Shown here piece after piece: positions 25,843 to 34,466 of a DNA stretch of 64,000 bases. Position 1 is the first letter of the stretch, and the number at the start of each line of letters is the position of its first letter. Position numbers and translations under genes: made by a program. Below the pieces are notes generated by a model. The model was not told the DNA's origin. It made no database searches and was given only the letters and a program-made list of their open reading frames with translations. The stretch comes from Orenia metallireducens (lineage in GTDB: Bacteria > Bacillota > Halanaerobiia > Halobacteroidales > Halobacteroidaceae): assembly GCF_003001995.1 (NCBI RefSeq), contig NZ_PVNB01000009.1, positions 58,652 to 122,651 on the forward strand, written 5' to 3'.

Positions 25843-26699
25843 TGGTAAATCCAGAGATATATGAAGCAAATCGTGAGACAGCCTGGTGTCCAGGTTGTGG
25901 TGATATTCCTTTACGCCAATGTTTAGCAGAAGCTTTAGCAGAGATGGATCTTAAACCATCGCAAGTGACTATGTTTACTGGAATTGGTCAGGCAGCAAAG
26001 ATGCCCCATTATATTAAGGTTAATGGATTTAATGGGTTACATGGTAGAGCTTTACCACCAGCTATAGGAATGAGAATTGCCAATCCTGAGATGAAGGTAA
26101 TAGTAGAGTCTGGAGAGGGTGATACCTATGGAGAGGGTGGTAACCATATCCTCCATAATATCAGAAGAAACCCAGATATTGCTCATTTTGTTCATGACAA
26201 TCAAATTTATGGACTAACCAAAGGGCAAGCCTCACCGACTACTGGTGAAGAGATGACTACATCAACTCAACCAAATGGTATTACTGCTAGACCTTTTAAT
26301 CCAATTAAATTTGCAGTTGCGATGGGAGCGACTTTTGTAGCTAGAAGCTTTGTTGGTAAGAAGGAGCATTTAAAAGCAATGATGAAGGCAGCAATCAAAC
26401 ATAAAGGTTATGCGTTGATAGATATCTTACAGCCTTGTGTCTCTTTTAATAAGGTTAATACCTATCAGTGGTATATGAAGCGAGTTTATGAGTTGGGGGA
26501 TGATTATGACCCTACTGATTATGACACTGCTATCAAGAAAGCAGATGAATGGGGAGATAATATTCCAATTGGTATTATCTATAAGGCAGAAGGAGTTCCT
26601 ATCTTTAGAGACAAACATCCTCAAATTGGGGATAGAGCTTTAGTAAAAGAGAAGAAAGAGCCGACAGAATTTCAAGCATTAATCGATGAAATGAAATAG
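25842..26699 (+). CDS. korB: 2-oxoacid:ferredoxin oxidoreductase, beta subunit
   Basis: The 285-residue beta subunit binds thiamine diphosphate and a 4Fe-4S cluster. Cys-Pro-Gly-Cys-Gly-Asp near residue 17 gives cluster ligands. The TPP region is Gly-Glu-Gly-Asp-Thr-Tyr-Gly-Glu-Gly-Gly-Asn-His near residue 90, then Asp-Asn-Gln-Ile-Tyr-Gly-Leu-Thr-Lys-Gly-Gln-Ala-Ser-Pro-Thr. Asp-Ile-Leu-Gln-Pro-Cys-Val near 200 carries a further conserved cysteine. ATG 25842 overlaps the korA stop, so the two are translationally coupled. Together they form the catalytic heterodimer, linking oxoacid oxidation to reduced ferredoxin for the anaerobic redox network. Confidence 0.92.
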   Translation: MVNPEIYEANRETAWCPGCGDIPLRQCLAEALAEMDLKPSQVTMFTGIGQAAKMPHYIKVNGFNGLHGRALPPAIGMRIANPEMKVIVESGEGDTYGEGGNHILHNIRRNPDIAHFVHDNQIYGLTKGQASPTTGEEMTTSTQPNGITARPFNPIKFAVAMGATFVARSFVGKKEHLKAMMKAAIKHKGYALIDILQPCVSFNKVNTYQWYMKRVYELGDDYDPTDYDTAIKKADEWGDNIPIGIIYKAEGVPIFRDKHPQIGDRALVKEKKEPTEFQALIDEMK

Positions 26700-26705
26700 A
26701 TTTGA

Positions 26706-26748
26706 ATAAAAGTAAAGGGTGAGGATTATCCTCACCCTTTACTTTTAT
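26706..26748. terminator. Bidirectional terminator between korB and bioY
   Basis: A near-perfect 43-base palindrome (21-base arms around one base; core AAAGGGTGAGGAT) lies between the convergent korB and bioY genes and overlaps the bioY stop codon. Confidence 0.9.
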
Positions 26749-27323
26749 CTATTTTCAATACTCATAACAGGTAATGCTTCTCTTACTTGACTAATAACAT
26801 TTTTGGATATGAGAGCCGCAATTATACAGAGTAATAAGTCACCAGAGATTGGAAGTAAGAATCCAATCTTAATGGCTTTAGATAGACTAATAGCAGTTGC
26901 TGCAATATAGTTTAAATTAAAATAAAGATAAACTACTCCAAATAAATAAACTACAGCTAAGCCACTTAAATTGGCTAATAAGAAATTGATAAAAGTTTTA
27001 TCTCTTAAATTTTCGATTATTTTACCGATCACATAAGCACCAATTGCAAATCCTATTAAGTAGCCAAAGGTAGGCTGTAAGATATAACTAGGTCCTCCCC
27101 CATGAGTAAAGATAGGGATACCAATCAACCCTATCCCTAAATAAACTAGTTGACTAATTAATGCCAATCTACTACCTAATAAGCTTCCTGCAAAAAAGAC
27201 GAATAAGACCTGTAAAGTAAAAGGTACATAAGGAATAGGGACTCTAATAAAGGCGCCTACTGCTGTTAAAGCAGCAAATAATGCAGCTAAGACAAGGTCT
27301 TTAGTTTTAATTTTTATCACCAC
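26745..27323 (-). CDS. bioY: BioY-type biotin ECF transporter S component, copy A
   Basis: A 192-residue membrane protein of the BioY family, the biotin-binding S component of an energy-coupling-factor importer. It has about six hydrophobic helices, and the family stretch Gly-Gly-Gly-Pro-Ser-Tyr-Ile-Leu-Gln-Pro-Thr-Phe-Gly-Tyr is near residue 74. The start is uncertain: the frame begins with two GTG codons (27323 and 27320) inside the sequence AGGTGGTGAT that would itself be the ribosome binding site, so initiation may be at one of these or slightly downstream. It is the second gene of a two-gene unit with the copy at 27344-27916. The shared energising module (EcfA/EcfT) is not in this window. 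Confidence 0.88.
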   Translation of the reverse strand: MVIKIKTKDLVLAALFAALTAVGAFIRVPIPYVPFTLQVLFVFFAGSLLGSRLALISQLVYLGIGLIGIPIFTHGGGPSYILQPTFGYLIGFAIGAYVIGKIIENLRDKTFINFLLANLSGLAVVYLFGVVYLYFNLNYIAATAISLSKAIKIGFLLPISGDLLLCIIAALISKNVISQVREALPVMSIENR

Positions 27324-27343
27324 CTGATTAAGTATAATAAACT

Positions 27344-27916
27344 TTAATGTTTTAAGCTTGCAATAGGAAGAGCATTCTCTACTCGTTTAATAACCTCTTT
27401 AGATATCAGTGCAGAAATGATAGCCTTGATAATATCAAAGGGTAAGAAGATTAAAAATCCACCAATTAAGGCACTGTTAATTGGATATGCTTTACCAAGA
27501 TAAAAGTTCATGATCAGATAAAGGTGAGTTACACCAAAAAAATAGAAGACAAGCAGTCCTGCCAGATTAGCTAAAATAAAGTTTTTGAAATTCTTCTTCT
27601 TATTTTCGATTATTTTACCAATGACATAAGCACCAATTGCAAAACCTACTAAGTAGCCAAAGGTAGGGTTTAATACATAAGCTGGACCTCCACCACTAGT
27701 AAAGATAGGGATACCAATTAAGCCGATAAAGATATATATCAATTGACTCATTAATCCTAATCGGGCACCTAAGAGATTAGCGGCAAATATTACAAATAGA
27801 GGTTGCATACTAAAAGGTACTCCAAAGGGTGTTGGGATTTTAATAAAAGCACCAATCGCAGTCAAAGCTGCAAAAAGAGCAACCAATATCATCTCTCTAG
27901 TCTTAATATTCATCAT
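27344..27916 (-). CDS. bioY: BioY-type biotin ECF transporter S component, copy B
   Basis: A 190-residue BioY paralogue, closely similar to the downstream copy across the whole length (shared Ala-Leu-Phe-Ala-Ala-Leu-Thr-Ala near the start and the Gly-Gly-Gly-Pro-x-Tyr-x-Leu-x-Pro-Thr-Phe-Gly-Tyr motif). It is a membrane S component for biotin uptake. The first two codons are both ATG; the second (27913) is better spaced from AAGGAGG. It directly follows a promoter with a BirA operator, so both copies should be repressed when biotin is plentiful. The 20-base gap to the next gene points to one transcript. One paralogue could have shifted to a related substrate. Confidence 0.9.
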   Translation of the reverse strand: MMNIKTREMILVALFAALTAIGAFIKIPTPFGVPFSMQPLFVIFAANLLGARLGLMSQLIYIFIGLIGIPIFTSGGGPAYVLNPTFGYLVGFAIGAYVIGKIIENKKKNFKNFILANLAGLLVFYFFGVTHLYLIMNFYLGKAYPINSALIGGFLIFLPFDIIKAIISALISKEVIKRVENALPIASLKH

Positions 27917-27945
27917 AAGTCCTCCTTAAAATATAGTTTGAAAGC

Positions 27946-28012
27946 AAGTTAACCTTATTATTTAAAGGTTAACGATGGATTTATTATAACAAAGTCTTAT
28001 AATATTTGTCAA
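27946..28012 (-). promoter_or_regulatory. bioY promoter with a BirA operator
   Basis: On the minus strand TTGACA (28012-28007) and TATAAT (27988-27983) have an 18-base spacer. Just downstream, GTTAACC (27948-27954) and GGTTAAC (27967-27973) form an inverted repeat 12 bases apart, matching the biotin-repressor operator of Firmicutes. The site covers the expected transcription start. Confidence 0.85.
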
Positions 28013-28069
28013 TAAAATCGCTTCATATTTGAAGTAATTATGTTGAATTTACTAGAGTATGGTTTCTAT

Positions 28070-28235
28070 AGGTATTAGGGCAGTAACAAGTGGATAGGAA
28101 AAATCCAATTGGGAATTTTTTCATTACGAAGGGTTCAAAGAACCCGAAGGATGAGTAATTAGTAACGAGAGAGGTTTTTACTCGTTACCTGTCACTTGTC
28201 ACTGATTACTAAAGTGTCGTACTATCCCCATATTA
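28070..28235. repeat. Intergenic MITE-like element C (diverged)
   Basis: The left end (TATAGGTATTAGGGCAGTAA) and right end (AAAGTGTCGTACTATCCCCA) are roughly inverted and match the ends of the elements at 45301 and 47663. Inside are nested hairpins (GGGTTC/GAACCC, and GTAACGAG with CTCGTTAC). No coding frame is seen. The GGGCAGTAACAAGT string recurs at 30204. Confidence 0.55.
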
Positions 28236-28499
28236 GATCAATCAATTTAATGACTTAGTATCTTTAATAGCTATAGAAGAATATAAAGAAAATGATATTC
28301 ATTATCAAAAATTCCAAAAAATTAATATTTTTTTAGAATTAAGCAGGAATTATTATTAATAATCTCTAATAATATTAAAAGGGCAAGAATATCCCCCGAA
28401 TAAAAGAAACTAATTTACTAATAATATTAATAAGATAGATTATATTAAGAAAGCACAATTCTAAATTCAAATCAGATTCAGAAGCGGGAGGTAATAATT

Positions 28500-28661
28500 A
28501 TGAATAAATATAAATGTATAATCTGTGGTTATACCTATGACCCTAAACGAGGTGACAAAACTCAAAAGATAGAAGCAGAAACTCCTTTTGAAGAGTTACC
28601 TGAGCGTTGGCGATGTCCAACCTGTAGGGCACAGAAGATGGACTTTAAGGAGGTCAAGTAA
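28500..28661 (+). CDS. rub: Rubredoxin
   Basis: A 53-residue rubredoxin. The iron ligands are two Cys pairs, Cys6-Ile-Ile-Cys9-Gly-Tyr and Cys39-Pro-Thr-Cys42, with the typical Tyr and Trp (Arg-Trp-Arg-Cys) around the site. It is a small one-electron carrier that would feed the FprA flavoprotein, the superoxide reductases and rubrerythrin encoded next to it. GGGAGGT lies eight bases before the ATG, and the stop directly abuts the FprA start with no gap, so it is the first gene of a four-gene oxygen-detoxification unit. Confidence 0.93.
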   Translation: MNKYKCIICGYTYDPKRGDKTQKIEAETPFEELPERWRCPTCRAQKMDFKEVK

Positions 28662-29822
28662 ATGAAAGCAGTTCAAATTAAAGAGAATATTTATTGGGTA
28701 GGGGGTATCGATTGGGATTTAAGGGATTTTCATGGTTATTTAACACAACGGGGATCTACTTATAATGCTTATCTAATTATTGATGAGAAGGTAACTTTGA
28801 TTGATACTGTCAAGCATTATCTTTATGATGAGATGATAGCTAGAATCTCTGATATCATAGATCCAGCTGAGATTGATTACATAATTTCTAACCATGTAGA
28901 GATGGATCATTCTGGTGGTTTACCTAAATTGATGGAAGTAGCGACAAATGCTAAATTGATTACTTCTCCAAAGGGAAAAGCAGGTTTGATGGCTCATTAT
29001 AAGAAGGATTGGGATTTTCAAATTGCTAAGCCAGGAGAAGCTCTTAACATAGGGGAGAGAACCTTGAATTTTGTCTTAACACCAATGGTTCATTGGCCAG
29101 ATAATATGGTTACATACTTGCCAGAGGATAAAATATTATTCTCTAATGATGCGTTAGGTCAGCATTATGCATCTTCTGAGCGATTTGATGATGAAACTGA
29201 TTTTGATATTGTAATGGAAGAGGCTAAGAAGTACTATGCTAATATAGTAATGCCTTATGGTAGACAGGTACAGGGAGTTTTAAAGGTTGTAGAGGGCTTA
29301 GATATTGAAATTATTGCCCCTTCTCATGGAGTAATTTGGAGAAAATTCATTCCCGAAATTATAGAGAAGTATAAAAAATGGTCAGCTAATGAATATGATG
29401 AAAAGGCATTGGTTATATATGATACTATGTGGGATTCTACTAAAAAGGTTGCTTATGCAATTCAGAGTGCTTTTGAAGAGAAGGGTATCAGTACACGGAT
29501 GTTAAACTTAGATGTAAATCACCGTTCAGATATCATTACTGAAGTGTTAACAGCCAAGTATATCTGTGTAGGTTCTCCAACCTTAAATAATAATATGCTA
29601 CCATCTGTAGCTGCATTTTTAACCTATTTAAAGGGCTTAGCTCCTAAGAATAGAATAGGTCTTGCTTTTGGTTCTTATGGTTGGGGTGGACAGAGTATTG
29701 GTCAAGTAGAAGATGTATTAAAGGAATGTAAGTTTGATATCCTTGATTCAATCAAGGTTCAATATATACCTGATGAAAGTCAGTTAGAAGAGATTAAAGG
29801 AAAATTAAAGGAGGAGATTTAA
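28662..29822 (+). CDS. fprA: A-type flavoprotein (FprA / rubredoxin:oxygen oxidoreductase)
   Basis: A 386-residue flavodiiron protein that reduces oxygen to water (and in some relatives nitric oxide to N2O) with electrons from rubredoxin. The N-terminal metallo-beta-lactamase-like domain carries the diiron ligands His78-x-Glu80-x-Asp82-His83 and later histidines (His-Trp-Pro-Asp, Ser-His-Gly). The C-terminal domain (about 250-386) is flavodoxin-like, with Thr-Met-Trp-Asp-Ser-Thr as the FMN phosphate loop. No extra rubredoxin domain is fused, in keeping with the separate rubredoxin gene that abuts it upstream. The desulfoferrodoxin gene starts two bases after it. Confidence 0.95.
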   Translation: MKAVQIKENIYWVGGIDWDLRDFHGYLTQRGSTYNAYLIIDEKVTLIDTVKHYLYDEMIARISDIIDPAEIDYIISNHVEMDHSGGLPKLMEVATNAKLITSPKGKAGLMAHYKKDWDFQIAKPGEALNIGERTLNFVLTPMVHWPDNMVTYLPEDKILFSNDALGQHYASSERFDDETDFDIVMEEAKKYYANIVMPYGRQVQGVLKVVEGLDIEIIAPSHGVIWRKFIPEIIEKYKKWSANEYDEKALVIYDTMWDSTKKVAYAIQSAFEEKGISTRMLNLDVNHRSDIITEVLTAKYICVGSPTLNNNMLPSVAAFLTYLKGLAPKNRIGLAFGSYGWGGQSIGQVEDVLKECKFDILDSIKVQYIPDESQLEEIKGKLKEEI

Positions 29823-29823
29823 G

Positions 29824-30204
29824 GTGGCAAATGAACTAAGAGAAGTTTACAAATGTGAACATTGTGGTAATGTAGTAGAATTTGTTCAAGTGGGTGGAGC
29901 TCCTTTGATGTGCTGTGGAGAAAAGATGGTTAAATTAGAGGCTCAGACAGCAGACTATACTACTGAAAAGCATGTACCAGTAGTAGAAGAGGCTGAAGAT
30001 GGAGTTAAAGTAACTGTTGGAAGTACTCTACATCCGATGACTGAAGAGCATTTGATTAGATTTATTGAAGTATTAACTGAGGATAAAGTGCTTAGAGCAG
30101 AATTAGAAGCTGGTCAAGAACCAGTAGCTGAATTTAAGGTAGCAAAAGATGATATTGTAGCGGTTAGAGAATTTTGTAATATCCATGGACTATGGAAAGC
30201 GTAA
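29824..30204 (+). CDS. dfx: Desulfoferrodoxin (class I superoxide reductase)
   Basis: A 126-residue two-domain superoxide reductase. The N-terminal desulforedoxin domain has its FeCys4 ligands Cys11, Cys14, Cys30 and Cys31. The C-terminal catalytic domain has Glu-Lys-His-Val-Pro-Val, Leu-His-Pro-Met, Glu-His-Leu-Ile and Cys-Asn-Ile-His-Gly as iron ligands. It complements the one-iron enzyme at 22011-22358, so the organism carries two kinds of superoxide reductase. The start is GTG 29824, with AAGGAGG inside the end of the FprA gene. It belongs to the rubredoxin-FprA-desulfoferrodoxin transcript. Confidence 0.95.
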   Translation: MANELREVYKCEHCGNVVEFVQVGGAPLMCCGEKMVKLEAQTADYTTEKHVPVVEEAEDGVKVTVGSTLHPMTEEHLIRFIEVLTEDKVLRAELEAGQEPVAEFKVAKDDIVAVREFCNIHGLWKA

Positions 30205-30320
30205 GGGGCAGTAACAAGTAATGGGTGATGAGTAACGAGTAAAAGATTAAGTAAGAAAGCAATAAATTAAAAAGCTCTAGTAATAAAAAAATTAATGTAT
30301 AAACTTGGAGGATGATAATA

Positions 30321-30896
30321 ATGGCTAGTTTAAAAGGAACAAAAACTGAACAAAATTTATTAAAGGCATTTGCAGGTGAATCTCAAGCAAGAACACGTTA
30401 TACATATTTTGCATCTCAAGCTAAAAAGGAAGGTTTCCGTCAGATTTCTGAGATCTTTTTAGAGACTGCTAGAAATGAGAAAGAGCATGCTAAGGTATTC
30501 TTTAAATTCTTAGAAGGTGGAGAGGTAGAGATTACTGCTGCATACCCTGCTGGAGTAATAGGAACAACTGAAGAGAACTTGGAGGCTGCTGCTGCTGGAG
30601 AGAATGAAGAGCATACTGAGCTATACCCAGAGTTTGCTCGTGTAGCTGATGAGGAAGGATTTCCAAAAATAGCTGTAGCTTTTAGAAAGATTGCCGAAGT
30701 AGAGGTAGAGCATGAGAAAAGATATTTAAAGCTATTAAAAAATGTAAGAGAAGAAAAGGTATTTGCTAAAGATGAGGCTGTAAGATGGAAATGTGATAAC
30801 TGTGGTTATGTACATGAAGGTGATAAAGCACCTAAGAAATGTCCAGCCTGTGCTCATCCACAAGAATTCTTTGAATTAAAAGAGACTAATTATTAA
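30321..30896 (+). CDS. rbr: Rubrerythrin
   Basis: A 191-residue rubrerythrin, an NADH/rubredoxin-linked peroxidase of anaerobes that removes the hydrogen peroxide made by superoxide reductase. The ferritin-like diiron domain has Glu-Ser-Gln-Ala-Arg-Thr-Arg-Tyr near residue 17, Glu-x-x-His (Asn-Glu-Lys-Glu-His) near 50 and Glu-Val-Glu-His near 130. The C-terminal rubredoxin-like domain has Cys-Asp-Asn-Cys-Gly-Tyr and Cys-Pro-Ala-Cys. An upstream in-frame ATG at 30312 overlaps the GGAGG site, so ATG 30321 is the likely start. A 116-base gap with a short repeat remnant separates it from desulfoferrodoxin, so it may have its own promoter. Confidence 0.95.
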   Translation: MASLKGTKTEQNLLKAFAGESQARTRYTYFASQAKKEGFRQISEIFLETARNEKEHAKVFFKFLEGGEVEITAAYPAGVIGTTEENLEAAAAGENEEHTELYPEFARVADEEGFPKIAVAFRKIAEVEVEHEKRYLKLLKNVREEKVFAKDEAVRWKCDNCGYVHEGDKAPKKCPACAHPQEFFELKETNY

Positions 30897-30915
30897 AGAT
30901 TAAAGCTTATAATTG

Positions 30916-30958
30916 GCTTCACCTTATTGGCAAGTTGTTATTAGGGTGAAGCTTTTTT
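30916..30958 (+). terminator. Terminator after rubrerythrin
   Basis: GCTTCACC (30916-30923) pairs with GGTGAAGC (30945-30952) around a 21-base loop, followed by TTTTTT. Confidence 0.85.
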
Positions 30959-31082
30959 ATTTATAAGAGAAAGCTCTTTAAAATTTTAATTTTTCCTCAA
31001 TAGAAGTGGAAATAAATCTCATCAAGTGAAGAAGGTATTTTTAGCAAAGTGTTCAATTATATTTATATCATAATGTTTATTT

Positions 31083-31098
31083 TATGCAAACGTTTACT
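31083..31098. promoter_or_regulatory. CcpA/LacI-type operator (cre-like) before the first PRD regulator
   Basis: ATGCAAACGTTTACTT fits the cre consensus WTGNNARCGNWWWCAW at all but one position and has the palindromic core AAACGTTT. It lies about 35 bases before the gene, where a bound repressor would block transcription. Confidence 0.55.
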
Positions 31099-31129
31099 TG
31101 CTATCTAAAAATTACTAAGGGTGATAATA

Positions 31130-32689
31130 GTGATTTATTTATCTAAGAGAAGGCATGGTAAAATATTGTATGCTTTATTGAATCATCAAAGGTTGACCAT
31201 TAATCAATTGGCTAAAAGATGTAAGGTTTCTTCGCGTACAGTTAGAAATGATTTGAAGAAGTTAGAGAAGAAATTAAATGAATTAGGTATTATTCTGCAT
31301 AAAAAAAGGGGTGTTGGAGTTTGGATAGAGTCTAAAAACGATAAGTTAATGTGGTTAAAAGAATCTATATCAAAGAAAGTTAACTTTAAAAATAATTTTT
31401 CACCTTCAGACAGAAGAGAAGAAATAATAAAAATACTATTTCAGAAGAAGAGTTATACTTGTAAGCTATTGGCAGAGAAGTTATATGTCAGTAGGTCTAC
31501 GATTAATAAGGATTTAATTGAAATTAAGAAATGGCTTAGAAATTACAATTTAATCTTAGAAAATAATCAGCAATCTGGTTTGAAAATAGAAGGGGAAGAG
31601 AGATATTTAAGAGGAGCAATAGTAGAACTATTATTTAAACTCATGGATCAAGAAGATTTAGAGGAGATAAGTAGATTACTAAGGGATAATCATAGTATTA
31701 ATCCCAAAGATTATGATATTTTAAAGGATTTTTCTGCCAAAGTAGATTTAAAGAAGATTAAAGAGATAGTTCAGTCAAAAGAAGTTAAAGAAAAATTTTT
31801 ATTCACAGAAAATAGCAACTTGGCTCTTATCTTTTATATCAGCGTAAGTATAAAGCGAATTAAGCAAGGAAAGGAAATTAAATTATTAGCAGAGGATACC
31901 CTTAGATTAAAGAGGCTGAAACTATTTAAATTAGCTAAAACTATTGGAAAGAAAGCGGAAGAGGAACTTGAAATTCCAATTTCTGAAGATGAGTTATGCT
32001 GGGCTTTTATACATTTTTTATGTGCAAATATATATGATGATAAGACCTTAACTACTAAAGAAGAGATTTTAAGAAGTCTAAATAAGACTATTCTACAAAT
32101 AAGTAGAAGCTTTATTAACTTAGTAGAAGATGAATTGGGGATAAAGTTGGAGAAGGATACAGATTTATTTTTAGATTTAATATTATACATCAGGCATCTC
32201 TACAATCACTTTAGATATCAGGTACCTAAGATGATTGTAAATGATTTGGATAATATTATAATAAATAAGATTAAAGAGAATAATCCTAAGATAATTAAGT
32301 TATCTAAGATGATTATAGATATATTTAATGAATATCAGATAAAAATTATAAGTCAAAGAGATATTGACTACATAGCTGTGTTGCTATTATCAGCTTTTGA
32401 AAAATATACTAAGAAGATAAAGGTTATAATTATTAATAATGAAGCTTTTATAATTAATGAATTAATGGTGAGTAGATTAATAGCAAGTATATCAAACCTA
32501 GAGATAGTAGATTATATTTCTAATCAAGAGTTAAATCATAATAAAACAAAGAATGCTGATCTAATTATTACCTCTAATCAACGAGTTACTTTGCCAGAAG
32601 CCATAGTAATTAACCCTTTAGTTAAGCAGCAGGATATTCAATTAATTAGAAATAGAATTAGCTTATTATCCAAAGAGAAGGCTTTATAG
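31130..32689 (+). CDS. PRD-type transcriptional regulator lacking most phosphorylation sites, copy 1
   Basis: A 519-residue regulator built like MtlR/LicR. An HTH_11 domain is at about 5-60 (Ser-Ser-Arg-Thr-Val-Arg-Asn-Asp-Leu), a Mga-like second HTH at 80-140 (Val-Ser-Arg-Ser-Thr-Ile), then two PRD domains (about 165-385), a further PRD segment to 425, and an EIIB-like tail to 519. In PTS-controlled relatives each PRD has two phospho-acceptor histidines. Here the positions read Tyr236, His295, Tyr353 and Leu (near 420), so only one His remains. The tail has no Cys in its first loop. It may therefore respond to something other than PTS phosphorylation. GTG 31130 (after AAGGGTGATA) is preferred to GTG 31121. 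A paralogue follows at 32901. Confidence 0.85.
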   Translation: MIYLSKRRHGKILYALLNHQRLTINQLAKRCKVSSRTVRNDLKKLEKKLNELGIILHKKRGVGVWIESKNDKLMWLKESISKKVNFKNNFSPSDRREEIIKILFQKKSYTCKLLAEKLYVSRSTINKDLIEIKKWLRNYNLILENNQQSGLKIEGEERYLRGAIVELLFKLMDQEDLEEISRLLRDNHSINPKDYDILKDFSAKVDLKKIKEIVQSKEVKEKFLFTENSNLALIFYISVSIKRIKQGKEIKLLAEDTLRLKRLKLFKLAKTIGKKAEEELEIPISEDELCWAFIHFLCANIYDDKTLTTKEEILRSLNKTILQISRSFINLVEDELGIKLEKDTDLFLDLILYIRHLYNHFRYQVPKMIVNDLDNIIINKIKENNPKIIKLSKMIIDIFNEYQIKIISQRDIDYIAVLLLSAFEKYTKKIKVIIINNEAFIINELMVSRLIASISNLEIVDYISNQELNHNKTKNADLIITSNQRVTLPEAIVINPLVKQQDIQLIRNRISLLSKEKAL

Positions 32690-32900
32690 ATTAAGCTATT
32701 TGTTTTTAGAGGTTTTTATAATAAAATAATCATAGATTGATTTTTGAATATATCTAAATATTTGATCTTCTAGAATGAGCTTTAATTGAGAATATATATA
32801 ACAACATAAGATTATAAGTAATATACCTATTTAAAGTTAGATTTGATTACTTTATATTGGGTATTTTTTGTTTATTTTAATACTTATTGGAGGGTTGACT

Positions 32901-34466
32901 GTGTTAAATTTATCTAAGTGCAGATATAATAAAATCATAGACAGCTTATTGAGAGCCGAAAGGATTGTTACTATTAAGGAATTGGCTAATAGGTGTAATG
33001 TCTCTTCTAGAACAATTCGATCTGACTTAAAGGAGTTAGAGCTAGAGTTAGATAAATTTAGTATATCTCTATACAAGAGACCAGGAGTTGGGGTTTGGCT
33101 AGAGGCAGCTGATAATGATAGAAAACTTTTAGAAAGTGAATTATCTAGAAAAGAGATAGAATATGTAGTCTTATCTCCACGGGAAAGGATAAATGATATA
33201 ATTAAGAGATTATTATTAAATCATAAAGACTATACTATTATGGCATTAGCTGAAGAATTATCTGTAAGTAGGTCTACTATTATTAAAGATTTATTAGAGG
33301 TTGAGCAATGGTTGAATAAATACCAGTTAATGCTAAGAAGAATAAAAAATTATGGTATCTATATAGAGGGAAGAGAGATACATTTAAGAGAAGCAATGGT
33401 TAATATTATCTTTGAGCTGTTAGATAATCAATTAGAAGAGATAAGCCAACTGTTAATGAATAATAAAAGTATTTATCCCCAAAACTATGATGTTTTACGA
33501 GAATTTTGCTCCAATATAGACTTAAAGAAGATAAAGAGAATAATCGAAACTAATAAAATAAAGAATAACTACCTATATTCTCGGAGATCTATTTTATATA
33601 TTACCTTCTATGGAAGCGTTACCTTGAAAAGAATAAAGGAAGGAAAAGAGATTAAATTGACCTCCCATGAACTCAAGGAATTAAATAAATTAAAATTATA
33701 TAAAATTTTTAAATCTTTCAAAGGTATATTAGAAAAGATAATGGGCTTGAAGATATCTCAAGATGAATTTGGGGGAGGATTTTTACAATGCCTAGCACAG
33801 GAGTTCTATTTAGAAAAAAAGGTAGGTGATGGGCAAGAGGTTTTGAATAGGATAGATGAAGAGGTAATAGATATAATGAATAGGTTTATAGCTATAGCAG
33901 AGAGAAGGCTGGGAATCAATATAAAGGATGATACTACTGCATATATTAATTTAATGCTATATATAAATCATATTTTAAAGAAGGCTAAATATGGTGTTAG
34001 TAGGAGTATATTGTCTGATATAGATAATGGTATAATAGAAGATGTTAAGGAGTTTCATCCTAATATATTTAAGATAGCTGCTGAAATCAAAGAGATCTTT
34101 AGGAGGTATTCAATAGCAATAAAGCAATATGATATTTATCATATTGCTTTATTGCTATTGTCGATATTTGAAAAATCTAAAGATAAAATTAAGGCTTTAG
34201 TTATATTTCATGAAAACAGGGTTATCAATGATTTGATTAAAACTCGTTTGATAAATAAGATGGCTAATTTTAAGATAGTGAAAACATTATATTATTATCA
34301 GCTAGATGAAGAAATCTCTGAAAAGGTAGATGTTATAATCAGTTATAAGCGTTTATCTCAAGTCCCCGAGGCAATAGTGATAAGTCCCTTAGTTGATGAT
34401 AATGATATTGAAATAATCAATAATAAGGTTAAATTAGCTAAAGATAATTGGAAGATTGGCAACTAA
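32901..34466 (+). CDS. PRD-type transcriptional regulator lacking phosphorylation sites, copy 2
   Basis: A 521-residue paralogue of the preceding gene with the same order: HTH_11, Mga-like HTH, two PRD domains and a degenerate EIIB-like tail. The four usual phospho-acceptor positions are Tyr237, Gln296, Tyr354 and Leu (near 419), so none is His. The EIIB-like loop starts Val-Ile-Phe-His-Glu-Asn, without the catalytic Cys. The start GTG 32901 lies six bases after TTGGAGGG and aligns with copy 1. The two genes are separated by 211 bases, so they may be independently controlled. They sit just upstream of the starch-enzyme cluster; control of that cluster is a guess from position. Confidence 0.85.
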   Translation: MLNLSKCRYNKIIDSLLRAERIVTIKELANRCNVSSRTIRSDLKELELELDKFSISLYKRPGVGVWLEAADNDRKLLESELSRKEIEYVVLSPRERINDIIKRLLLNHKDYTIMALAEELSVSRSTIIKDLLEVEQWLNKYQLMLRRIKNYGIYIEGREIHLREAMVNIIFELLDNQLEEISQLLMNNKSIYPQNYDVLREFCSNIDLKKIKRIIETNKIKNNYLYSRRSILYITFYGSVTLKRIKEGKEIKLTSHELKELNKLKLYKIFKSFKGILEKIMGLKISQDEFGGGFLQCLAQEFYLEKKVGDGQEVLNRIDEEVIDIMNRFIAIAERRLGINIKDDTTAYINLMLYINHILKKAKYGVSRSILSDIDNGIIEDVKEFHPNIFKIAAEIKEIFRRYSIAIKQYDIYHIALLLLSIFEKSKDKIKALVIFHENRVINDLIKTRLINKMANFKIVKTLYYYQLDEEISEKVDVIISYKRLSQVPEAIVISPLVDDNDIEIINNKVKLAKDNWKIGN

